Source of the DNA: Hyphomicrobiales bacterium
Lineage (GTDB): Bacteria > Pseudomonadota > Alphaproteobacteria > Rhizobiales > Rhizobiaceae
Direction of reading: 5' to 3'
Assembly: GCA_900472295.1 (NCBI GenBank)
Contig: UCIA01000008.1
Span: forward strand, 45,873-109,872
Length of the DNA: 64,000 nt
Below, piece by piece: positions 18,277 through 26,897 of the stretch (its first letter is position 1; each line of letters opens with the position of its first letter). A program made the translations under genes and the position numbers. Under the pieces are notes generated by a model, which was not told the DNA's origin, made no database searches, and worked only from the letters and a program-made list of their open reading frames with translations.

Positions 18277-20617
18277 GCTGTCCGCCACGGTGATGAATCT
18301 TCCCCGCCGCGATGCGCAGGACAAGCTGCGCGGGCGGACGAAATACACCAACGACCGGGTTCGCCCCGACATGCTGCATGCCGTTCTGCTGCGCTCGACC
18401 GTTGCTGCGGGGCGTATCCGCAGGCTCGACGTTTCGGCGGCACTTCGCTGTCCTGGCGTGCGCGCGGTGGCGACCGGCGCCGATGCGCCAGGGCTCTACG
18501 GCATCGGCATTGCCGACCATCCGCTCCTGGCCATCGACACGATCCGCTATCACGGCGAGCCGATAGCCGTCATCGCCGCCGAGACGGAGAAGCAGGCGCG
18601 GGCGGCACTTGCCGCCATCATGCTCGAGGTCGAGCCGCTGGCACCGGTCTCCACCATGGCTGCAGCGCTCCAGCCCGCCGCCCGTCTCGTCCACGAGGGC
18701 TGGCGCGGCTATGAGGTGATCACGGAAGGCGGTGCACGTGCCGGCAACATCGCATGGGAGGCCAAATCCAGTCGCGGCGATGTCGACGCTGCCTTCGCTC
18801 GCCCCGATATCCGCATTGTCGAAAGCAGTTTCACCGTCGGCAGGCAGAGCCATGTGCCCTTCGAGCCGCGCGTTGCCATCGGCTCCTGGGAGGACGGCCG
18901 TGCTCACATCCAGACCTCGACGCAGGTGCCCTGGACAGTGCGCAACGTCACCGGAAGGGTCATGCAGCTTCCGCCCGGGCGTGTGCGGGTCACCGTACCT
19001 CCTGTCGGTGGCGGGTTCGGCCTGAAATTCGATGCCTCCATAGAGCCGATCACGGCACTTCTGGCGCGGATGACCGGGCGCACGGTGGTGCTGGAAAACA
19101 CCCGACAGGAAGAGATGGCAACCTGCCTCTGTCGCGAGAATGCGGAAATCCGCATTCGCTCCGCTGTCACCGCCGAAGGACACATCGCCGGGCGCGAGGC
19201 GGTCGTGCTGATGGACTGCGGTGCCTATGGCGGCGAACAGGTTTTTCTGACGACGATGACGGCGCACACACTCGGCGGCAATTACAAGGTCGGCGCCACG
19301 CGGCTCGTCAGCCGCGCCGTTTACACCAACACGCCACCCAACGGCGCTTTCCGGGCTTGCAACGGCGTCTACAACGCCTTCGCGTTGGAGCGACATACCG
19401 ACGAAATCTGCGATGCGCTGGGCTTCGATCCGATGGAGTTCCGGAAGAAAAATGTCCTGGGAGATGGCGATCTCGGTGCCACCGGCCAGGTTTTCGAAGA
19501 CGACGTGCTGGGTCCGATGCTGGGTCGTATGGAGGCGTTGCGTGCCACCACCGGCACATCGGAAGCGAAGGCCGACGGCAGGCTCTACGGAATGGCGACC
19601 ACGGTCGGCACATGGTTCGTTTTCGTCGGACCCTCGGCGGCGACGGTGAATTTGAACGCCGACGGCAGCGCAACGCTGGTCACGTCGGGTGTGGAGATCG
19701 GATCGGGCACGATGGTGCAGTCCCTGCCGCAAATCGTTGCTGGGCAGCTCGGCCTTGCTCCCGACCAGGTGATCGTGCGCGAAGCTGATACAGATGCCGC
19801 CGGTCTCGATGTTGGCGTTGGTGGCGGACGGACTACCGTCTCCATCGGCGCGGCAAGCGTGGCCGCCTGCGCGGAGGTGCGGGAGAAGCTGCTGCGCACC
19901 GCCGGCGAGATGCTCCAGACCCGACCGGAAGACCTGGTGCTGCGGGACGGTCGTGTCGAGATTACGGCACGTCCCGGTTCCGGCATGTCGATCCCCGTTG
20001 TCGTCGCCCATGCGCAGGCCACCACCGGCCCGATCACGGGAAGCGGCGCCTTTACCGCCAGGAACACGCCGGCAATGTCCGGCTGCGCCATGGGGCATTT
20101 CATCGATGCGCTCGACATCCCCGTCTTCGTCGTTCACGAGGCCGAGGTGGCGGTTGATCCGGACACCGGTCATGTCGAGGTGCTGGCCTATCGCGTGGTT
20201 CAAGATGTCGGCCGTGCGCTCAACCCGCGCGCCATCCTGGGCCAGATTCAAGGCGGCGTGGTGCAGGGGCTGGGCTATGCGTTGCATGAGGAGGTGACGC
20301 TCACCGCCGACGGACGCATCGCGCAGGACGATTTCGAGACCTATCGCCTGCCGCTGGCGCAGGACGCGGTTCCGGTTGCCGCCGACCTCTACGAGGGCGC
20401 ACCGTCGATGGGGCCGCTCGGCACCAAGGGCGCGGGCGAGGTGCCAATCCTGGCGGTTGGCGCGGCGATCGGCTGCGCGGTGGCACGCGCCATCGGCAAG
20501 CCGGTGCGGCAGCTGCCACTGACGCCGCCGCGCGTGCTTCGACTGCTGCACGAGCGCGAACCACCGCCGGAACTCTCGCACATCGCCCCCGGCTGGGCAG
20601 CAAACACTCTGGGCTGA
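18269..20617 (+). CDS. Molybdenum hydroxylase, Mo-cofactor large subunit
   Basis: The 782-residue subunit has the CoxL/XdhA two-domain layout. The N-terminal domain starts with GRTKYTNDRVRPDMLHAV, and the cofactor domains contain GGGFGLKFD, CGAYGG and PPNGAFRACNG. The C-terminal GTKGAGEVP carries the catalytic Glu that activates the Mo-bound water. Such enzymes hydroxylate an electron-poor carbon of N-heterocycles or aldehydes. The substrate-pocket region differs from the canonical AYRGAGRPE motif, so xanthine is not assured. Context with lactamases suggests it makes a lactam from an N-heterocycle, which is inference. Confidence 0.9.
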   Translation: MSELSATVMNLPRRDAQDKLRGRTKYTNDRVRPDMLHAVLLRSTVAAGRIRRLDVSAALRCPGVRAVATGADAPGLYGIGIADHPLLAIDTIRYHGEPIAVIAAETEKQARAALAAIMLEVEPLAPVSTMAAALQPAARLVHEGWRGYEVITEGGARAGNIAWEAKSSRGDVDAAFARPDIRIVESSFTVGRQSHVPFEPRVAIGSWEDGRAHIQTSTQVPWTVRNVTGRVMQLPPGRVRVTVPPVGGGFGLKFDASIEPITALLARMTGRTVVLENTRQEEMATCLCRENAEIRIRSAVTAEGHIAGREAVVLMDCGAYGGEQVFLTTMTAHTLGGNYKVGATRLVSRAVYTNTPPNGAFRACNGVYNAFALERHTDEICDALGFDPMEFRKKNVLGDGDLGATGQVFEDDVLGPMLGRMEALRATTGTSEAKADGRLYGMATTVGTWFVFVGPSAATVNLNADGSATLVTSGVEIGSGTMVQSLPQIVAGQLGLAPDQVIVREADTDAAGLDVGVGGGRTTVSIGAASVAACAEVREKLLRTAGEMLQTRPEDLVLRDGRVEITARPGSGMSIPVVVAHAQATTGPITGSGAFTARNTPAMSGCAMGHFIDALDIPVFVVHEAEVAVDPDTGHVEVLAYRVVQDVGRALNPRAILGQIQGGVVQGLGYALHEEVTLTADGRIAQDDFETYRLPLAQDAVPVAADLYEGAPSMGPLGTKGAGEVPILAVGAAIGCAVARAIGKPVRQLPLTPPRVLRLLHEREPPPELSHIAPGWAANTLG

Positions 20618-20629
20618 GGCAAGCAAACC

Positions 20630-21361
20630 ATGGTCACCTTGAACTGCGACATGGGGGAAAGTTACGGCAATTGGCGCTTCGGCGACGATGCCGGCATCAT
20701 GCCTCATATCGATTGCGCCAACATCGCTTGCGGCTTCCACGCCTCCGATCCATGGACGATGCTGAAGACCGTGCGGCTCGCGCTTTCGCATGGCAAGCAG
20801 GTTGGCGCGCATCCTTCGCTTCCCGATCGCGAGGGGTTCGGCCGGCGCGAAATGAAACTTCAGCCGGAGGAGCTGACCGCCGCCTTCCTCTACCAGATCG
20901 GTGCTCTGACAGGGATGCTGGCCGCCGAGGGCGGGCAGCTCGGGCATGTCAAGCCGCACGGCATCATTTACGGCATGGCCGCGCACGACATGGATACTGC
21001 GCGAGCAATTGCCGCGGCGGTCAAGCCGTTCGGCGTCCCGCTCTTCGGTATGGCGGGAACCTGTCACGAGACGGCAGCAGCTGAACTCGGCGTTGCCTTC
21101 GTGGGCGAGTTCTTTCCCGATCTTGCCTACGCTTCCGGCGGCAGCCTGATCATCCCGCGCGTACAGTCGGCCATCGACCTGACGCTTGCCGAGCACCGCA
21201 TGGTGAGGGCGCTTACCCGACGCGAACTCGTCACCACAGACGGCACGGTCCGCCCGGTTGACTTCGACACCGTCTGCATCCACTCCGATCCGCCGAATGC
21301 GCGCGACGTCGCCGCGCTGATGCGGCGGGTCATCGACGCCCAATCCAAAAGCCTTTCATGA
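20630..21361 (+). CDS. pxpA: 5-oxoprolinase subunit A-like protein (LamB/YcsF family), copy 1
   Basis: The 243-residue protein has the LamB/YcsF hallmarks NCDMGESYGNW, IDCANIACGFHASDP, GAHPSLPDREGFGRREM and HVKPHGIIY. PxpA works with PxpB and PxpC to hydrolyse 5-oxoproline with ATP. Here it lies 12 bp after the molybdenum hydroxylase operon and away from pxpBC, which are in the facing operon with their own pxpA. The two copies differ clearly, so they may handle different rings. Confidence 0.9.
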   Translation: MVTLNCDMGESYGNWRFGDDAGIMPHIDCANIACGFHASDPWTMLKTVRLALSHGKQVGAHPSLPDREGFGRREMKLQPEELTAAFLYQIGALTGMLAAEGGQLGHVKPHGIIYGMAAHDMDTARAIAAAVKPFGVPLFGMAGTCHETAAAELGVAFVGEFFPDLAYASGGSLIIPRVQSAIDLTLAEHRMVRALTRRELVTTDGTVRPVDFDTVCIHSDPPNARDVAALMRRVIDAQSKSLS

Positions 21362-21456
21362 TTCATTTTTCTGTATCGTAAAGGCTCCACGCATGAGATC
21401 GACGACGATCTCGAACTCACAGCCCGAACCATTTCCACAAGCCGCTGAGGACTTCC

Positions 21457-22839
21457 ATGGAAGCGCTTTCCAACTCTCTCGTCGCCGCCGACATCGCCAC
21501 CACCATGCACCCCTATACCAATCTGCGTCAGCACGAAAAAACCGGGCCGCTGATCATCAGCCGCGGCGACGGCATCCGTGTGTATGACGAGCACGGCAAG
21601 GAATATATCGAAGGGCTCGCGGGGCTGTGGTCGGTGGCCGTCGGCTTTTCCGAAAAGCGATTGGCCGACGCCGCCTATCAGCAAATGCTGAAGCTGCCCT
21701 ATTACCACACCTTCTCCTCCAAGGCGCATGAGCCGTCCATCCGGCTCGCGGAGAAACTCGTGGAGATGACGCCGCAAAACCTGACGCATGTTTTTTTCAC
21801 CTCGTCGGGCTCGGAAGCCAACGACACCATCGTCAAGATGATGTGGTTCATGAACAACGCGTTGGGCCGGCCCAAAAAGAAGAAATTCCTGGCACGGACC
21901 AAGGGCTATCACGGCATCACCGTCGCCTCCGGCAGCCTGACGGGCCTGCCGATCAACCATCGCGACTTCGACCTGCCGGCGATTCCCGTTCGCCACCTGA
22001 CCTGCCCGCACTTCTATCGTTTCGGCATGGAGGGCGAAGACGAAGCGGCCTTCACGGCGCGTCTGCTCGCCGAACTGGAAGCGGTGATCGCGGAAGAAGG
22101 GGCCGACACCATCGCAGCCTTCATAGGCGAACCGGTGATGGCAGCTGGCGGCGTCCTGCCACCGCCGGTCGGGTACTGGGAAGGCGTCGAGAGAATCTGC
22201 CGGGCAAACGATATCATTCTGATAGCAGATGAGGTGATCTGTGGTTTCGGGCGGCTCGGCACGCCCTTTGGCTGCCAGAAATTCAGCTTCACGCCTGATA
22301 TCATGACGCTTTCCAAACAGATCACCTCCTCCTACATGCCGCTGGCCGCGGTGGTGTTTTCGGAGGCGATCTATCAGGCGATCGCCGACAACACCGCAGC
22401 GATCGGCAATTTCGGCCACGGCTTCACGGCGTCGGGTCATCCGGTCGCCACGGCGGTGGGTCTCGAAAACCTCGCCATCTACGAGGAGCGGGACCTGATC
22501 GGAAACGCGGCCCGCCTCGAGACGTCGTTCCAGGCCGGCATCCGCTCATTCGCCGATCACCCGCTTGTCGGCGAGGCGCGGGGCACCGGTCTTATCGGCG
22601 CCGTTGAGCTGGTGGCGGACAAGGCGACGAAACGCCCCTTCGCCAAGGTCGGACGGGCAGGGGCTATCGCATCAGGGATCGGCCACGAGGAGGGCCTCAT
22701 CTTCCGCGCCATCGGCGATCAGCTTGCTCTCTGTCCACCGATGATCACGACAGAAGACGATGTGAAGGAAATCATGACGCGCATGGGCCGGACGCTTGAG
22801 CGCCTGACCGGTGCGGTCGCCTGGGAGAGACTCGAATGA
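21457..22839 (+). CDS. Class III PLP aminotransferase (omega-amino acid type)
   Basis: The 460-residue protein shows the class III pattern: FTSSGSEANDT for phosphate binding, YHGITVASGSLTG, Asp258 in IADEV, and Lys287 in TLSKQITSSY as the Schiff-base lysine. Such enzymes transfer the amino group of an omega-amino acid, diamine or amine to pyruvate or 2-oxoglutarate. Placed after ring-opening genes, it would act on the linear amino acid released by lactam hydrolysis. It overlaps the next gene by 4 bp. Confidence 0.92.
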   Translation: MEALSNSLVAADIATTMHPYTNLRQHEKTGPLIISRGDGIRVYDEHGKEYIEGLAGLWSVAVGFSEKRLADAAYQQMLKLPYYHTFSSKAHEPSIRLAEKLVEMTPQNLTHVFFTSSGSEANDTIVKMMWFMNNALGRPKKKKFLARTKGYHGITVASGSLTGLPINHRDFDLPAIPVRHLTCPHFYRFGMEGEDEAAFTARLLAELEAVIAEEGADTIAAFIGEPVMAAGGVLPPPVGYWEGVERICRANDIILIADEVICGFGRLGTPFGCQKFSFTPDIMTLSKQITSSYMPLAAVVFSEAIYQAIADNTAAIGNFGHGFTASGHPVATAVGLENLAIYEERDLIGNAARLETSFQAGIRSFADHPLVGEARGTGLIGAVELVADKATKRPFAKVGRAGAIASGIGHEEGLIFRAIGDQLALCPPMITTEDDVKEIMTRMGRTLERLTGAVAWERLE

Positions 22840-23504
22840 CCCGCATGAAAGCCGAACCGGTCGTCCATATCGACGACGACCGCTTTCGAGTCACCGAATG
22901 GCGCTTTGCCACCGGGGCCGAGACCGGCTGGCACATCCATGGCCATGACTACGTCATCGTGCCGCTTACGGACGGCAAACTCGGTCTCGAAGGTCCGGAT
23001 GGCGCGCTATCGCAAGCCGCCCTCACCCAAGGGGTACCTTACTCGCGGCGGACGGGTGTGGCTCACAACGTCATCAATGCCGGCGATGCGCCGCTCGCCT
23101 TCCTGGAGGTCGAGGTCGTGGAGGCTGGCGACCTCTCAGCCAGGCGGCTCACCGTGCTCGACCGGTTCCTCGCTGCCTGGAACGCCCGCGACGTGGGCGC
23201 TCTGATGGACTGCATGGCCGAGGATTGCGCTTTCCACGGTTCGGCTGGTCCCGACGCCGAAGGGCGCAAGCATTTGGGGCGTGACGCCGTGCGCGTCGCC
23301 TATGCGGCACTGTTCGATGCCTTCCCGCAAGCCGCCTGGACCAGGGGACGGCACGTCGTGACGGGCGATACCGGACTTTCATCCTGGCGATTCGTCGGCA
23401 CCACGGCAGCGGGGCAGCAAATCGAAGTCGACGGCTGCGATATCTTCGCTTTTTCGGGTGAGCTCATCGCGCTCAAGGATTCCTACCGCAAAGCGCGAGG
23501 CTAG
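22836..23504 (+). CDS. Cupin - NTF2/SnoaL-like fusion protein
   Basis: The 222-residue protein appears to join two small folds. Residues 1-98 form a cupin with metal-ligand candidates His33, His35, His37 (GWHIHGHDYV) and His77 (GVAHNV). Residues 105-222 look like a SnoaL/NTF2 barrel (LDRFLAAWNARDVGALMDCMAEDCAFHG). A role as an isomerase, hydrolase or small-molecule binding protein in the pathway is possible but not defined. It overlaps the aminotransferase gene as ATGA, so it belongs to the same operon and is its last gene. Confidence 0.75.
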   Translation: MTRMKAEPVVHIDDDRFRVTEWRFATGAETGWHIHGHDYVIVPLTDGKLGLEGPDGALSQAALTQGVPYSRRTGVAHNVINAGDAPLAFLEVEVVEAGDLSARRLTVLDRFLAAWNARDVGALMDCMAEDCAFHGSAGPDAEGRKHLGRDAVRVAYAALFDAFPQAAWTRGRHVVTGDTGLSSWRFVGTTAAGQQIEVDGCDIFAFSGELIALKDSYRKARG

Positions 23505-23532
23505 CGAAGGGCGGTAAAGGGTGGTCCAAGCG

Positions 23533-23558
23533 GGTGGTCCAAGCGGGCCACCTTTTTT
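23533..23558 (+). terminator. Rho-independent terminator
   Basis: An 8-bp stem (GGTGGTCC and GGGCCACC, with one G-T pair) with a 4-base loop is followed by six T. It ends the plus-strand hydantoinase operon. The left half is part of a 13-bp direct repeat (two copies of GGGTGGTCCAAGC). Confidence 0.85.
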
Positions 23559-23588
23559 CTCGCTCAAAGGCAACGTTCTCAAAACACG

Positions 23589-23623
23589 AAAGGCCCCGGT
23601 CGTCCCAACGGAACGGGGCCTTT
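23589..23623. terminator. Second hairpin between convergent operons
   Basis: A perfect 10-bp inverted repeat (AAAGGCCCCG and its complement) is flanked by A on one side and T on the other. It fits a bidirectional terminator that mainly serves the minus-strand importer operon. Confidence 0.8.
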
Positions 23624-23661
23624 CGCATGTGAAGGGCGGGGCTTATCCGGCCCATCTGCTA

Positions 23662-24855
23662 TTACTTGAGCAAGGCGTCCATCGGCACCGGCTCGGAAAT
23701 CGTCCAGTTGCCGACAACGCCCGGCTTGCCGGCCTTGGTCTCGACGATCAGGTACCGCGTCTGGTTCTGGTGATGCAGTTCCGGCGTGAAGGTACGAGGC
23801 CCGAACAGCGTCGGCTCATCCTTCATCTTTTCCAGTTCCGCGACGACTGCGTCGGCATCGGTCGTGCCTGCACGCTCCACCGCCTTGGCCCAGACTTCGA
23901 CCATGACGTAGCCCGGAAAGACATACTGGCTTGAGGGATCGGCGCCTGTCTTTTCCTTGTACGTGGCATTGAACTTCAGCACGGCCGGATTGGGATCGTC
24001 GCCATAGATCGATCCCTGAACGGGGACGTAGAAGTTCGTCAGATCGGGCACAGCCGAAAGCCAATAGCTGCCGTCGACGCCCGAGCCGTTCAGGATCATG
24101 GAGTTGATACCCGCGGCGCGAAGCTGCTTGATGGCCGAGACGGCGCCCGGCATCATCGTGCAAAGCATGATCGCATCCGGCTCCTTCGGCAGAGACTTGA
24201 TCCGGGTGATCTGCGCGGCGATGGAGGCGTCCTCGTTTTTGAAGGTGTCGTCACCGACAAGCTTCGCGCCCTGGGCTTCGAGCTTCGGCATCATCCAGTC
24301 GAAGCCGTCACAGATGCCCTTGTTGTAGGCCGTCCAGGTATCGAGCAGACGGTAGAAGTCCTTTGCGCCCTTCTCCTTGAATGCCCACTCGGCCATGGTC
24401 GCTCCTTGCACGGCCGCCAGCACCGAGGCGGAGAAGCTGTGCGGGCCGACACCCTGGATACCGGCCTTGACCGATTCCGCGCACAGGAAAAAGGAGATAC
24501 GGCCCGCGTCCTCGGCCGCGAGCGCAGCCGGCGATCCGAAATCGTAGTCGCAGGAGACGACCACGAGATCCGCGCCCTGGTCGAGCACGGAGAGGCCCGC
24601 CTTGGCGCCTTCGGCCCGGTCGGACTTGGTGTCGGCCTTGACGACCTTGATCTGTTTCCCAAGCAGACCGCCGGCCGCGTTGATCTCGTCGATGCGGATC
24701 ATGGCCGCCTCCTGGGCAGGCTTGTCATAGGCTTCCATGAAGCCCGACTCCGCAGTGGCGAAGCCGATGACGATAGTCTTGTCATCTGCCATGGCCGGGT
24801 ATGCGAAGGACATCGAGGCCAGGGCGGTTGCGACAATTCTCATTTTGTATGTCAT
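23662..24855 (-). CDS. Liv-type ABC transporter substrate-binding protein
   Basis: The 397-residue protein has a short Sec signal (ending AYPAMADD) and the Peripla_BP_6 pattern (IGFATAESGFMEAYDKP, RIDEINAAGGLLGKQI). AAGGAG lies 7 bp before ATG 24855. It is the last gene of the Pxp/biotin/Liv operon and supplies ligand specificity. Its C-terminal half keeps the YVFPGYVMVEVWAKAV hinge region common in the family. Confidence 0.9.
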   Translation of the reverse strand: MTYKMRIVATALASMSFAYPAMADDKTIVIGFATAESGFMEAYDKPAQEAAMIRIDEINAAGGLLGKQIKVVKADTKSDRAEGAKAGLSVLDQGADLVVVSCDYDFGSPAALAAEDAGRISFFLCAESVKAGIQGVGPHSFSASVLAAVQGATMAEWAFKEKGAKDFYRLLDTWTAYNKGICDGFDWMMPKLEAQGAKLVGDDTFKNEDASIAAQITRIKSLPKEPDAIMLCTMMPGAVSAIKQLRAAGINSMILNGSGVDGSYWLSAVPDLTNFYVPVQGSIYGDDPNPAVLKFNATYKEKTGADPSSQYVFPGYVMVEVWAKAVERAGTTDADAVVAELEKMKDEPTLFGPRTFTPELHHQNQTRYLIVETKAGKPGVVGNWTISEPVPMDALLK

Positions 24856-24895
24856 GCACGTCTCCTTTTGGTTTCCGGTCGGCTTGTGCCGCCGG

Positions 24896-25008
24896 TCACT
24901 TGTTGCGGCTGCTGCGGGGTAAGGTGAGCTCGCGGTTGCCCATGAGTCCGGATGGGCGAAGCGCGAGGATCACGATCATGATGACGCCGAGGGCTATTTC
25001 CTGAACCC
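24896..25008 (-). other. Out-of-frame 3' end of the second livM
   Basis: After the in-frame stop of livM the next frame continues with about 36 residues that match a LivM C-terminus (QEIALGVIMIVILALRP, then SGLMGNREL). One missing base near 25003-25008 separates the two. Restoring it would give the family sequence LPKGFQEIALG and a protein of normal length. Confidence 0.75.
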
Positions 25009-25986
25009 TTTCGGCAGGGCGAAAGTGGACTCGCCGAGCGATACGCCTGCTTCCAGCCAGCGCAGCCCCTGGATGAGGGCGGACAGCAGGACGACCCCCA
25101 CTACACCCCCCGACAGGCTGCCCATGCCGCCGACGACGAGCATGGAAAGAGTGATGAAGGTGAGGCCGAGATAGAAGGTGTCGGGTGTAACCACGCCGAT
25201 GGAATGAGCCATCAGCGCACCGCCCAGTCCCATGATGGCGCCCGACACGACAAAAGCCACCAGCCTTTCCCTCGGAATGTCGACACCCGAAGCCGCGGCG
25301 GCGGTGGGCTCGTCGCGGGCAGCACGAAGGGCAAGGCCGGACCGGGAGATCGCGTGCGCCCAGGCGATGAAGACTGCGACCACGGCACCGATGAGATACG
25401 GCCAGATCGTGCGGACGATCGGAATGCCGACGACGGAAGACGTCGCTCCTGTCACGCTCTCCCAGTTCGAGTAGACAGTGTTGATCATGGCGAGCATCGC
25501 GAAGGTCGCGATCGATGCGGCGATACCCGATAGCCGCATCAGCACCCGCCCAAAAATGAGAGCGGCGAGGGCGGCGAACAGTGCCGCCAGCACAGCCGAT
25601 TGCCAGTACGGCAAACGGGTCGCCAGCAGCCATTCGGGCAGTCCCGGCAGCGAACCGCGTTTCATCATCGGATTGATGGTGAGCCACGCGGCCGCGTAGG
25701 CGCCAAGGCAGGTGAAGCCGATATGCCCGAAGCTGAGAACGCCTGAATTTCCGATAAAGATGTATAGGCCCACGACGAGGATGACACGGACGAACACGTC
25801 GATCACCGTCTGGTTGAAGGGCCGCGATCCGGTCATCACCGTGATCAGCGCGATGGCCAGCAGCAGCAGAGAAAGCAGGACCGGCGTCAGGATTGTGCGG
25901 CGGGCAAGCGCGAAGCGGGCGGGCTTTCGCTCGGCAGCCGCGGCACTGGCAGCGGTAGAGTTGGCGAGGGAGGCGGCGGCGCCCAT
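24994..25986 (-). CDS. livM: Liv-type ABC permease (LivM-like), C-terminus frameshifted
   Basis: The 330-residue product has the LivM membrane core (LYIFIGNSGVLSFGHIG, GAIMGLGGALMAHSIG, VVGGMGSLSGGVVG). It stops after LPKGFRK where family members continue with a conserved helix ending in RPSGL. The missing tail is encoded in another frame directly downstream (24896-25008). This is either a real single-base deletion or a sequencing error at a short G/C run. The start at 25986 lies 4 bp after the livH stop. It is preceded by a poorly conserved 25-residue Ala-rich N-terminus. Confidence 0.8.
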   Translation of the reverse strand: MGAAASLANSTAASAAAAERKPARFALARRTILTPVLLSLLLLAIALITVMTGSRPFNQTVIDVFVRVILVVGLYIFIGNSGVLSFGHIGFTCLGAYAAAWLTINPMMKRGSLPGLPEWLLATRLPYWQSAVLAALFAALAALIFGRVLMRLSGIAASIATFAMLAMINTVYSNWESVTGATSSVVGIPIVRTIWPYLIGAVVAVFIAWAHAISRSGLALRAARDEPTAAAASGVDIPRERLVAFVVSGAIMGLGGALMAHSIGVVTPDTFYLGLTFITLSMLVVGGMGSLSGGVVGVVLLSALIQGLRWLEAGVSLGESTFALPKGFRK

Positions 25987-25990
25987 GAAA

Positions 25991-26896
25991 TCAGACCCTT
26001 TCCTTGGTGCCGCGCGCGGCAATAAGCCCTTGCGGGCGGAAGAGGAGAACGAGGATGACTGCTCCATAGACAAAGGCATCGCGGAATGGCCGGGCGTCGA
26101 TGGGCAGCATGACCTGCATGATTACCGAGGCGGCACCCAGCAGGAAGCCGGCGAGCACTGCTCCCCCGAGGCTGCCGAGGCCGCCGATGACCGTGGCGAT
26201 GAAGGCCATCAGCATGATCGAGGCGCCCATCTGGATGTCGAGCGTGCCCGTCTGGCTGCCGAAGATCAGCGCGATGGCGCCGGCCAGCGCACCGGAGAGC
26301 GCGAACGCGCCCATGATGACCCGGTTCGCACGCACACCCAGCATGCGGGCCATCGAAAAGTTCTCGGCCGCCGCCCGCATTTCCAGGCCGAAGCGGGTTT
26401 GGCGCATGAACAGCGTCAGGCCGATCAGGATGACCATGGTGGTGACGATCGTTATGAGCTGGAGGAGCGGAAGCCGGGCACCAAAAATCTCCACCGGTTG
26501 GGAGAGCGCGGGCAGCAGCGAGATCGATTTCGGCCGACTGGAGAAAAGCATGAGCAGGAAGTAGCGAATGACGAAACCGAGCGCGAAGGAGGCGATCATC
26601 ATGGTTGCCGGATTTGCCTGGCGGAACCGCCTGAAGACGATGATTTCGCACAGCACCGACAGCCCGGCCCCGCATAGGAGCACGAAGGGCACCAGCAGGT
26701 ACCATGGCAGTTGACCAGCGAAGACGATGGCCATTGCGTCCGTCGACGGCCACAGCAGTGCGAAGACGCAGAAGGCGATGACGTCGCCATGGGCGAAGTT
26801 CACGAGGCGCATGACGCCGAAGATAAGGGCAATGCCGAGCGCGCCCAGCGCGTAGAGCGAACCCAGCGAAAGTGCGTCGAACAGGATCTGGAGCAT
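25991..26896 (-). CDS. livH: Liv-type ABC transporter permease (LivH-like)
   Basis: The 301-residue permease has LSLGSLYALGALGIALIFGVM and LVNFAHGDV at the start and TVIGGLGSLGGAVLAG toward the end, all LivH signatures. ATG 26896 lies one base after the stop of the LivF-like gene. The open frame upstream to 26989 is antisense-like coding of LivF in another frame. Confidence 0.92.
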   Translation of the reverse strand: MLQILFDALSLGSLYALGALGIALIFGVMRLVNFAHGDVIAFCVFALLWPSTDAMAIVFAGQLPWYLLVPFVLLCGAGLSVLCEIIVFRRFRQANPATMMIASFALGFVIRYFLLMLFSSRPKSISLLPALSQPVEIFGARLPLLQLITIVTTMVILIGLTLFMRQTRFGLEMRAAAENFSMARMLGVRANRVIMGAFALSGALAGAIALIFGSQTGTLDIQMGASIMLMAFIATVIGGLGSLGGAVLAGFLLGAASVIMQVMLPIDARPFRDAFVYGAVILVLLFRPQGLIAARGTKERV

Positions 26897-26897
26897 C

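Noticed and set aside
18266..21343. Antisense open frame of 1025 codons
   Set aside because: It lies opposite the molybdenum hydroxylase and pxpA genes and is His/Arg/Asp-rich without domains; it is the codon-usage shadow of GC-rich genes.
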